Assembly (NCBI GenBank): GCA_002205965.3
Contig: NADL03000771.1
Span: 744,001 to 808,000 of the forward strand
DNA: 64,000 nt
Reading direction: 5' to 3'
DNA from: Kappaphycus alvarezii
Taxonomy: Eukaryota; Rhodophyta; Florideophyceae; Gigartinales; Solieriaceae
Under the pieces are notes generated by a model. It was not told the DNA's origin and made no database searches. It saw only the letters and a list, made by a program, of their open reading frames with translations. Numbering within the stretch: the first letter of the stretch is position 1; each line of letters starts with the position of its first letter. Below are positions 34,861 through 44,644 of the stretch, in pieces. The translations under genes and the position numbers were made by a program.

Positions 34861-36063
34861 TCCTACCTTCTACAGTTCTGATTCAAAATGACATAGTTCA
34901 GTAAACTGGTACGGTACGGTACTTTTTAACAACGCGGCCCGCAACAAATAAAAGACCACCAAATGTGCCGTAGAAACCTGAAAAGGAGCTCGACTTTACA
35001 TCAAATCTGGCAAATATTGCTCATTTTCTAGCAGCCCTGTACGTCCTAAAGCTCAGGCAAATTGTATAATTTTGAAGTTAAAATTCTTCTAATCGGCTAT
35101 TACGGTCTGCGAAATCAAAACAAGACCGAAATCATACGTCATTATTGACTTCTGGACTAGTGCCTATCGTACTATTGTCCTCATATAAAAACAAAATGGA
35201 GGGCTAAAATGTTAAGCAAAAACAAATTTTTGCTGCAATTTATTGTGCTAAACTATACTTTACACTGTACTGATGTTCGATAAAAACAAACTTTTTGGTA
35301 ATTTAAAAGGTAATCAGAGTACGAACCTCTTTTTTCCACTCAATAAACTTCGGATTTAGTGCTATTTTTTCACGGTTTGCCCTTTCAGTACCTGTAGGTG
35401 GATAGCTTGCCAAAATGATGTAGAGTACTACTGAGTAAATTTTTACTGAAACTCTATGGTTCTAGAGTACATTTCTAAGTAAATACTTACTGACCAAGAA
35501 ACGTTTTCTTACTGTAAATATTTGTATGATAAAGATATTTGTCCTCATATGAGCACAAATTGTGCCTCATATGAGGACGACCAATTTTCCTATATGAGTG
35601 AAAGTGGTTATTCGGAAATACCTAGATTATTAATTCAAATTAAGCAATGGTACAATAAAGATACAGAGAGTCAATCATTAAATATATAGAATATTTGAAC
35701 GATGAAATCCTCTGAATGTAAAAAATATCTGCTTGCTCCCTCATAACAACCGCTGAGGTCAAATACGCCTCAATTATGCAATGGAAAGTAAATAGTGAAT
35801 CCAACTGCTGAAATCCAGAGGGGGCAACTGTTACCTCAGTTTGCTTTAGCTCGCCCATTTGAACATGGGCAGGTGGCTTAATTCACCGTTCCCTAACAAA
35901 AAAATTCCACAGGTACGTATTCTAATTCCGCAAGTCGAACGACGGGAATCAGAAATGTAGGCAGATATAGTCAAAGACTCAAAATTTCAGTTTTTTCTAT
36001 TCGGAAAAAAAGAAAGTGTTATAAAGTAAACATCTATAAAGACTATCATAACGCATAATATAA
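34861..36063. other. AT-rich spacer with a near-palindrome
   Basis: No gene recognised. An almost perfect inverted repeat at 35541-35578 (GTCCTCATATGAG ... CTCATATGAGGAC, one extra base) is preceded at about 35174 by a single TTGTCCTCATATAAAAACA. The two could be the ends of a roughly 400-bp miniature inverted-repeat element, though the terminal match is only moderate. Confidence 0.45.
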
Positions 36064-37080
36064 TTAAAAGCGAAATCGCTTAAGTGATTTTAAAGCAGTC
36101 ACGTCCTGTCTCTTAATTACATATCCAAGCCTTTTTCTGCTTTTAACACTGAGAGCAGAGACAATTTGACTCTTTTGAGATACTGAAATACTTTTTCCGC
36201 TATAAAACAACGCTTTAGTCAGCTCAAGATTCGCGTCTTTGCTCTTTTTCACTGCTGCTCCAAAGTGGAACCCATTGATGCAAGAGAATGGGGGGAAAGA
36301 GTTCTCTAAAACATCAATTTCAAAAGCATCAAATGACTTTTTGATGAGTTGCTCTGCAAGTTTTGCTGAAATATTTTTGATACATGCAATTTTTTGCACC
36401 CATCAAACCCTCCCATATTAGCCATGAGTCAACAAAAATAATTGCAATCATAGAAATAATAAACCGTAACGAATAATTGATGGCTTCGAAGTTCTTCTGT
36501 AGGCAAGATAATCCTTTCTGCATCTGTTTTGCTTGTCAATCTGAGAGCACGTTTCATAATTTCTAATCTTAGTCTCTAGAACTGTAGTTTCCATTTCCAC
36601 AAGCATCGATTTATTTGCAGCAGACATCTAACGAGATCTTCTGAAAGGCTTAGGTATAAATGTCGTACCGGAATTACTGAAAAAACTATCTTCTGTATCT
36701 ATCCATCAATAGTACGCCCATCGTTTATGAATGGATTTCCGTGCTCGAACTTACCATTGAAATATGATTTCCGCGCCTAAAATGTTCCAGTTCTGAAAAA
36801 GTGACAAAGAAAACAGTAGCATTTTTGAATTCTTGACAACAACTGTAAAGCTCAGTCCCTATTCGTAAAGCGCAGTTGTTTCACCCACAGATGGGAGTCA
36901 GAATCCAAAAAATCAAGTTGATTTAAATGAAATCAGGGATCTGTAAGACGAAGAACAGTGGAAGTCCCATGAGGAAAATTCAACTCGCAGCATAGATTGC
37001 TGCTGTCAGATGCTGAAAAACCAATCTTCAAATTAAATACAATTTCACTGACACCGCAGCGCGAATTATTACCCATCTTC
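36064..37080 (-). pseudogene. Decayed unknown ORF
   Basis: Reading from about 37080 down, several minus-strand frames look like one former protein. Segments are GNNSRCGVSEIVFNLKIGFS, HGTSTVLRLTDP, DSDSHLWVKQLRFTNRD, then DAERIILPTEELRSHQLFVT and a 111-aa frame (36399-36064) rich in Lys and Ser. Stops and frame changes break it at least five times. The family was not recognised. Being flanked by transposons, it is probably a mobile-element protein, but no catalytic motif supports that. Confidence 0.3.
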
Positions 37081-38000
37081 TGGCTTACTTTCCATTTCAA
37101 AATAGTGCGATGGTGCTACTGATAAGATGGCGAAAAAATTTACTTCCTTCTCCTCTTTACGGCGTCCACGAGTCGACTGATAAGAGAATGTCTTCTATCA
37201 ATGCTTTTAGGGTTGTTCCAATACAAAACATTTGGGTATGGGGCATAAAATATAAATGTTCTATGTGACTCCATATCATATCGACCTTTCCAACACTTTT
37301 TCTATTGTCTTTAATCAGCACACGGGGTCCCTGTAGTATTCTTTTGTCGAACTTTTATCGAACGTTCCTGTAGTCTTCCCATCATCACATCACACTTCTT
37401 CTTGTTATCAAGCCTCATTGTCATTGTAATAAGAACATTAAATCGCAGCACAAGACGCATGCGGTAGCTTTGGGGATATGTTTTATTATTGATTTTAGGC
37501 CGCTACGTCATTTGCTACCGGTGACCTTGAAGAAATCCTGACGGCGGGTATGGCCGGGTGGAACAGCAACCCCCTACCATGGTCGCCGTGTGTTGTTCGT
37601 AGAACCATATCGCCAGCGTTGATCCGTCGACGGAAAGCGAGCTCACCGACACACCAGGTCGGTCGAAGGTCTGTCAACAAACGACGCGGTGCGATCACTA
37701 TTAACATAACCCAAAATTTCCCCAGTGCTGTAGTCTAAGAAAGTAAGTAATGAACGCTTTTGGCTCATCAATGATTCAGTACAATATTCTTATAATTGAA
37801 GGCACCTCAGGAGAGTATTCGTTCTTTCGTTTTGAACAATACATGTAAATAATTTCATTTCGACAACTACAATGATCCCTCAGTGTAAGGATACGCACTT
37901 AGACAGGTCTTGCATTCTTATAAGTACATTAAGAATAAAGCGAGTAAAACTCAGAAAACGTTTACGAGTTGGATAAAAAGTCCATAATAAGGATTTGAGG
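37081..38000. other. Spacer containing a 200-bp GC-rich island
   Basis: The island at about 37497-37710 is much richer in GC than its surroundings and open on both strands (minus 37495-37707, plus 37550-37738). The minus frame reads LRPTWCVGELAFRRRINAGD and GDHGRGLLFHPAIPA. No family recognised. The rest is AT-rich with nothing supportable. Confidence 0.35.
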
Positions 38001-38015
38001 CATGCTAGCGACCTT

Positions 38016-39340
38016 TCATCGCCTCGAGCTGCGTTGTAAGTGAAGTAGTGCATTTGTTACACTAGAGTTGATGTCATCTTCGCTCTTGATAAGGCGTTTT
38101 GTCACCACAAGGCACCTCAGTTTGTCCTCCATAGACAATGCTTCTATCAATAGTATCCTCAGCTTCCTCAACATCTTGGATTCCCAAAACATTTTGAACA
38201 GCATCAGCGGCTATTTCGCGAACATTTGGAGAAACAATGAAGTCAATCTCCTCTGCAAGAATTAGGATACTTGAGATAGAAAATCCCCTCATTGCTGCGG
38301 GTAAAAGCTCATTCACCATTTCCGTTACTTGAGTCGCGAGGTCTGTTTTCTCCTCCTCAAGAGCCCGACCCATACTAGCACCTTCCACTAGCTTGCGTGC
38401 AACCAGAAATTCTAAAAAATCGAATTAGGGATCTTACGCCAAATATTTCGCAATGACTTCATTGCCCAAATTTGGTAAAGTTTGTAGAAATTAGAATCTA
38501 TGTTTTTCAATGCTTTTTCATATTTAAATTGACTATAGCTAGCTTTAATAGAAGCGATATTGCCGGCATCCATTTGCTGAAGTTTCGACGTTTTGTGAGG
38601 AGGTACGAATTGGACTTTGACATTTTCAACGACGGGGAGACTACTCTTATTCCTCCTATGACAGCTTGCATTATCGAGCAAAAGCAAAACTTTGCGTTGA
38701 GGTTCACCGTTCTTGATAAATTTTGAGAACCGCATAAGCCAATCCGTAAAAATATCAGCTTTCATTTATGCCTCCTTTTTGAAATGGTAATCAAAGCTTT
38801 GTTCTTGAACTGATGTCTTGTTAAAGGATCTTAGGCACTTAGAGTGGCCGATGACAAGCAACGGGATTCGATCTGATCCATCATTATTTGCGCACGCTAA
38901 GTAAAATAGGCGTGAATTCTACTTTTTGCTACCTGGAAGAGGGGCATTAGTGATTGTGTTTTCTGGCGCCATTTTGTAGAAGAGTCCAAACTCGTCTGCA
39001 TTAAAGCGTTTCAAAATCTCTCGCAGCTCTGAACGACCTCTGGAAATGGTAAAGTCATCTACATCACCACGTTCTCTATATGACTTGACTGATCTCAGTT
39101 TATGATGCTATCGAAATCCGTCAAGCCATCCCTTGTTGAGCTTGAGCGATATTTTCTCTGTAGCTGGCAACGCATCATTCATTTCCTTGAGAATTCGCCG
39201 CTTAGCGGTTACGTCGATGTCGCCCGTAATGGCTCAACTGGCATCAAACTACGCTGCCATCCAAGTATGAAGCGCTGATTCAAACTCCGCACTAGCTCCT
39301 TGTCGAATAGGACGACAGTCATCTTTCGCAGAACTTAGTC
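38016..39340 (-). pseudogene. pogo/Tigger-type (CENP-B-like) DDE transposase, broken
   Basis: From 39340 down: a CENP-B-type helix-turn-helix piece (FESALHTWMAA, then SLKLNKGWLDGFR), VKSYRERGDVDDF, the first catalytic region NADEFGLFYKMAPENTITNA, then CANNDGSDRIPLLVIGHSK. The frame 38765-38412 follows, with FTDWLMRFSKFI and VLLLLDNASCHRRN (second Asp), FVPPHKTSKLQQMDAGNIAS (third catalytic position) and KASYSQFKYEKAL. The tail (38388-38074) is acidic. The N-terminal HTH normally preceding this is absent; a Tc1-type HTH occupies that position instead. Stops near 38935 and 38767 and frame changes near 38400 make it inactive. Confidence 0.75.
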
Positions 39341-39346
39341 CTTTCC

Positions 39347-39787
39347 TTAAGACGCAGGAAATAACGGGCAGAAATAGTGGATGCAGAAGACAAAACTTTG
39401 TCTTTTCCCACTGCGCCACGGCTTCTTGATCTGCTGAAGCTGATGCTCTAGTGCAACCTTTCTGTACTCCAGATTCGCGGCCAAAGGTAAGATTTGCTGC
39501 GTTCTGCGCTTGCCGATGGGAAGTTTAAGGTCGCGGCGAAGTTGATCAGCTGACTTATTGTTCTTTGAAGTCTCTCGGATGAGACGGCGGGTGTCCTGAG
39601 GCGAAATTTTCGGCTTCGTTTTTGATCTTCTCGGTTTGTTATAGGTTGACGGGGACTTCAAATAACTATTAATGGCTGTTCTGGATCGCTGCAGTCGTTT
39701 CGCAATAGCTGAAGGTGATACTTTGTCATGGCTCCAGGAAAGGACCTTTCCTTGCTCAAGTTGACTCAATCGCTTTCCAAGAGGCAT
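39347..39787 (-). pseudogene. Tc1/mariner-type transposase N-terminus (HTH only)
   Basis: A 146-aa open frame with PLGKRLSQLEQGKVLSWSHD, SPSAIAKRLQRSRTAINSYL and a second helical part (ISPQDTRRLIRETSKNNKSA, LPIGKRRTQQIL), then EYRKVALEHQLQ. This is the bipartite paired-like HTH with a GRPR-like basic linker (KPRRSKTKPK) of Tc1 transposases. The DDE domain that should follow is missing. Instead the pogo-type sequence begins within a few bases on the same strand. It is either two adjacent fragments or a chimeric transposase. Confidence 0.65.
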
Positions 39788-41212
39788 TTTGTTTGGTCGT
39801 GAAGAGGCTGGGGAGGTCTGACGGGGCTAGGCTTGACTGTACTCGTTGATAAGTGCTGTTGATTTCGCGGCAAGTGCTTGGGATTGCATAATGTCTTATA
39901 GGAGTTTCACCCTCCAGGTAACCTTTTTTCGATACTTTATAATTAAAATTGTTGAATTGCATTGAAACTTTGGTCTTTTATACGCTTTTCTGACATAAAC
40001 AGCTGGGCGAAGATTCAAGTCATTCGGGTGAATATTTTTCGAAATATATATGAAGATGGGGGTGTCTTATAGGTATTTCGTGCACTGTACTACCAAACCG
40101 TAAATGCGGTTACTACTGCTGTACAGTACTGTACAGCTGTCGATATGAGGGATGCGCATTGTCAAGTCAGATCAGCACCCACCTTTGCCTGTGAGCCGTA
40201 GTAACCAACGGACCTCCTCATAATGCATGCCCTCTAGTGCTATAATTCGTCGGAAAGATTCACGGTCATGTGATTCTTCCCTCTTCACATGTAGAGTGAA
40301 GAATTGGATTGGTTCTACCAAAATGTAATTACCGAATTAGAGTAGCCGTAGAGTACTCAGAACTTGGCTCGATGGTGCACCAAAAAATACAGGGATCTTA
40401 ATGCTCCACACTGGGCTTTCAGTTTAACAGTGTTTGCACGGAATATTCATTTTTTCTGGCCATTCCAGGCGAAACCAGCCGAAATCAAAGTCGTGGAAGG
40501 AATTGTCATAAGATTCTATTGGGTCCGAACAATAGGACAGTTCAAGAATGGATTTACGATCCTTTTCTTTCAGTAGATCTACTACTGTAGTGTAATATTA
40601 TGTAATAACTGTAAATAGCTGTGTGTTTGAATGGCTTTAGCATTTCGTTGTTTTTTTTCCGTTAAGTTTTGCAGATATTTTGTCGAAGGTTTTCTACTGC
40701 TTCTTGACCGTATGAATAGCGTGAATTTCTTTGAATTTTTTACAAAATAATGAAAGATGCGTAAAAAACAGTTGTATTCATCACTTTAATTTCTTCAGCG
40801 CAGCATTGAGCATCCACCTGCTCCAATCAAAGTCTTGTGAGGACAAGGCCAAAGCCACAAGCCACAGAAATTGTATATACGCCTTTTGGTTGCACATACA
40901 CTTCCACGGCTGTCATCTCCACGTTTGCAGCATCACACCTGCCGTCTAGTGTCGGCCACTCCGTTCAGCTTTACAGGTGACTCGTCTCAACCGCGCCCAC
41001 CTTCCCGGTAACTTCCTCTCTTACCCTGCCCTTGCTCATTGCTCTATTACCCATCCATTTTCCATCTCAAGTATCACACACACTCCTTCACAAAGAAAAA
41101 CTAGCCTCTGAATCTTCACTTCCACTTTGTTGCCGTCGAATATTTTGCTTGTGTCAATCCCACCTCATTCCCGTTACTCGTTGCGCCTTAGCACGTTGCT
41201 TGTTTCCATACC
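39788..41212. other. Spacer upstream of the ArfGAP gene
   Basis: Contains the 20-bp perfect palindrome GCTGTACAGTACTGTACAGC at 40118-40137, and a 12-bp hairpin with one mismatch (ATTCTTCCCTCT 40273-40284 with AGAGTGAAGAAT 40293-40304). Pyrimidine-rich sequence at 40980-41210 leads into the ArfGAP start and is the probable promoter/5' leader. No gene recognised. Confidence 0.6.
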
Positions 41213-43083
41213 ATGTCTCGTCGCGTAGGCGCCCGTGAGGCAGAAGACGCCAAGCGCATTATTCAAGTCCGAAGCCGAGTTGGCGGCAACAAATATTGTG
41301 CCGACTGCGGTGTTCCAAATCCTAAGCATGTTGTTCTTTCCTTGGGCACATATGTTTGCTCCCTTTGTGCCGGCATTCACCGAGATGCAAACCGTAAAGG
41401 CGTCCGAGATATTGACACCGCCACTTTTTCCATGGAAGACGCCTACCGCATGGAGGACCGTGGTAATGATTTCGCCCGCAAACGATGGATGGCTCGGTGG
41501 TCTCCGCGTGACTATCCCGAACCGCAGCAGGGTGACAAGGAGGCCATCCGTGAGTTTATCTGGTTAAAGTACGACGGAAGTTGGGCAACGAAGGACCTCA
41601 AGGTCGGCTCCAGTCGCCCGGCACGTGATGATCGTCGTGACGACAGAGACAGGAACAGGGATCGTGACCGCTATGACGGGGACCGAAGGGATCGCGATAG
41701 GGATAGGGACTATGACCGTCGTGTTGGTCGTGAACGTGATTACGCTCCTGACAGGTATCGCGATCGGATCGTGACTATGGAAGGGATCGTGATTATGGCA
41801 GAGATCGTGATTATGGCAGAGGTCGTGATTATGACCGGGACCGCGATTACGATAGGGACCGCAATTATGGTAGGGATCGCGATTACTTGCGCGACCGTGA
41901 TGATGATGACAGACGTGCCAGGTATCGCTCGGATGATATCGACGAGTTTGAGGAGGAGGAGAACGATCGGCGTCGGCGTGAAAAGAAGAAGAAGAAGTCC
42001 TCGAAGAAGAAGAAGACCCGCAAATCGCGGCGCGATGAGACGATTCCGACGAGACCGAGGAGGATTCTGATTTCTCGGAGGAAGAGACGGAGTCTGAGGA
42101 AGAGGATAGGCGCAAGACGAAGAAATCCTCTAAGAAATCTAAGGCCAAGAAGAGCGGCTAGCTCGAAAACGAAGAAAAAGGGCACAGGGAAGCCAGCATT
42201 TGCGGGTCCATTGACGACCTATTCAACAGAACCAGGCTGCCAATGCCGGGATGGGAGGAGGAGCTGGCGCTGGTGGCTTTGGGAATGTTGTGCAAACTCC
42301 CATGGGACCAGCAGTGATGACACCGCAGGGATTGATGCCACCAGCAATGGCCGCGCAGATGATGCAGGGTGGCGGTATGGGTGGCATGCAGGGAGGAATG
42401 GGCGGCATGCAAGCAGGCATGGGCGGCATGCACGGAGGCATGGGCGGTATGCAGGGATAATGGGAGGGGCAAATGGTGCCATGGGTGGGGCATGGGCGGC
42501 ATGGGGATGGGCGCAGGAATGGGCGGTGGCATGGCTGGTAACATGGGAGGAGGAATGGGAACTGGGATGGGAGCGGGGATGGGCGGAGGCATGGGTACTG
42601 GAATGGGGGGTGGGTTTGGAGATGGCTCATTTGGTGCGAATACTAGTGCACCTTTGGCCTTGCCTGCACCTCCTGCAGCGGAGTCCAGTACAAATGCCGG
42701 TCCGGGTGCTGGGGATGATGATGACGTCTTGAACTCGTTAGGTCCGATTCAGACGCTGAACATCAGTGATAACGCACCTAGTGCACCTGCTGCCGGTAAC
42801 CCTATGGGAATGGGAATGGGAATGGGAATGGGGATGGGTGGTATGGGCGGCATGAATGGAATGATGAATGGGATGAACGGTACCACTGGTGGTATGGGAG
42901 GGATGAATGGCGGGATGTCTGGAATGAATGGAGGGATGGGCGGGATGGCGGGTGGAATGGGAGGCATGGGTGGGCCGATGGGGGTGTTGATGGTGGGATG
43001 GGACAGCATCGGGTCAGGCAACCCATTTGGAGCTGCAGCAGCCGGTGGGGCCAGCTCAACGAATCCGTTTGATGACTTTTGAG
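41213..43083 (+). CDS. ArfGAP with RD-rich middle and Gly-Met tail (several frameshifts)
   Basis: GTPase-activating protein for Arf GTPases in vesicle coat disassembly at Golgi or endosomes. The zinc finger has Cys29, Cys32, Cys49 and Cys52 (C-x2-C-x16-C-x2-C) followed by GIHR with the Arg57 finger, and RGNDFARKRWMARW near residue 83. Beyond about residue 140 comes an Arg/Asp repeat (RDRDYGRDRDYG type), an acidic/Lys stretch (KKKKKSSKKKK, then EEDSDFSEEETESEEE), then GMGGM repeats. The C-terminus SSTNPFDDF holds an NPF motif (EH-domain binding) and a DDF-type adaptor motif. To stay in frame it needs changes near 41768, 42045, 42160, 42225 and 42460, all in low-complexity DNA. Most similar to SMAP/AGD-class ArfGAPs; exact subfamily uncertain. 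Confidence 0.9.
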
Positions 43084-43366
43084 CCTATCTTTTTGTTTGT
43101 AACGAAGAATTGAATTGTGACTCATCGCAGAGTACGAGTCGGATATTCAGGTGGGTTGCACAGGATATCGAATATTGTTTGTGGTAGTAGTGTTAAATAA
43201 GTATTGTGTGTTGTGTTTATCGACCCCAGAGCTGAGGCAGCGCGAGGTGAGGGGGCGGATATTTAGAAAAAAAGTTGCGCAGGTGGTCCTTTGAAGTAAA
43301 TCTGCTTTGTGACTGTCCGAAGGTACTTGACTGACGCTTTGCGGTGGCAAGAGGTAAATAATCTGT

Positions 43367-43953
43367 TTATGCGGAACCGCTTGATTCTCTGACTTTTTCA
43401 TCGAGCTGATCCATGACATACTTATACACCTTGTCAAAATCTGGAACAGCCCTCAATTCAAGTTTCGCACCGTCCTTTAGAGTGATTACGCAGTCTGCAG
43501 CGCCGCCCAAGCGACGAACATATTTGATTTGTTCAATATCACGATAAATGATCTCGGTTTGATCCTTACCCTGAAAGCCACTCGAGATAGATATACGACG
43601 ACTAGTGATCTTATAGCGGACCCAAGCGGCCCGTGCAACGGCGGCGACGAAAGGAATGATACCAATGACTGTGAGAATAGAGAGCGTTGGAACGATGAGC
43701 TCAAAGTTACTGGGACCGGTCTCAACAAAGACGGTCTCTGGTTCGAGCTTCTTCTTGGGTGCTTTGGCACCTGCGCCAGGGCGGAAACGCGACTTCGGGT
43801 GGGTTTCTTACTGCTGCCTGGGGTTTGCATAGAGAAGGGTGCGGGGTGAAAGGTGGTGGGGGAGGCGCTGGACTGGCATTTGGAAGGGTTGAGGGAGGTT
43901 GGGGAAAAGAAGGGTGAGAGAGAGGTCTGGCCTACGAATGCAGCGGACGGCAT
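43367..43953 (-). CDS. Plastid PH-domain (bPH_2/YdbS-like) membrane protein (one frameshift)
   Basis: Nucleus-encoded homologue of cyanobacterial/plastid proteins with two short membrane segments and a bacterial PH-like domain. The N-terminus MPSAAFVGQTS carries the early Phe typical of red algal transit peptides, followed by a Ser/Thr/Pro-rich leader. After a frame change near 43795 the mature part reads KAPKKKLEPETVFVETGPSN, the membrane segment LIVPTLSILTVIGIIPFVAA, then WVRYKITSRRISISSGFQGK, EIIYRDIEQIKYVRRLGG and LKDGAKLELRAVPDFDKVYK. It stops TAA at 43367-43369. About 195 aa. Molecular role unknown; likely thylakoid or envelope membrane. It ends 283 bp from the ArfGAP stop and is divergent from EXO1 (691 bp between starts), so the two may share a promoter region. 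Confidence 0.85.
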
Positions 43954-44644
43954 TTTGTGGGGGTATATGGGATGTCACAGTGTCTGCAAATTCTGCACGT
44001 TGGTACCAAGATGTTCTGGAGTGATGGAACACAAACCCCGGCGTTGAGGTAGTCAAGTGTGCATTTGAGCGAAGCGGCTAATGGTGAAGTGGTCTGTGTT
44101 ACGACAAATGTCAGACCAAATGCTAATGAGGTTGTGAAGAACGCTGGGTGGACGTTGCTGCCGTACGTGGTTTACTTCCTCGCTCTCAATAATGGTCAAT
44201 GTGGAGACTTGATGTCCAATACGCACCACAAAAAGTTAGTTGTGCCACCACGGTGGTCAGCCACTTGCCATATTTGGATTGGATAATAAGTAAAAAGCGC
44301 GCGAAATTCGAAACCCTTGGATAATCCGCCGCCCGAAACACTCCAGCCCCAGCCCATTTCCAGAGGGCTGAATCAGCAGCTCCAATTTAAATTAAATTTT
44401 TTGGGACCGAAAGAAACCCTCTTTGCAGTCTAACACAGTACAAATCTGGCATTACCGCGCATCGATATGAATTGGCTGTCGAGAACACATTGTGTTATAA
44501 GCGATAGTCGCTTCAATTGCGGTGCCTCGGTCAGAAAATTCTTTAGAATCCGCATCATCATTGCCGTTGGAGCTGATTACTGCTCCATCATCTCTATAGG
44601 CTTCCTCCCTTCCCGCATGATTTTCCCTGCTCGTCCGTGGTAAT

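Noticed and set aside
41564-42148. 194-aa minus-strand Ser/His-rich frame
   Set aside because: It is the antisense of the RD-repeat and Lys-rich part of the ArfGAP gene.
42158-42630. Long Pro-rich minus-strand frames opposite the ArfGAP gene
   Set aside because: They are antisense shadows of the Gly-Met repeat (GGC/ATG codons give Pro/His on the other strand).
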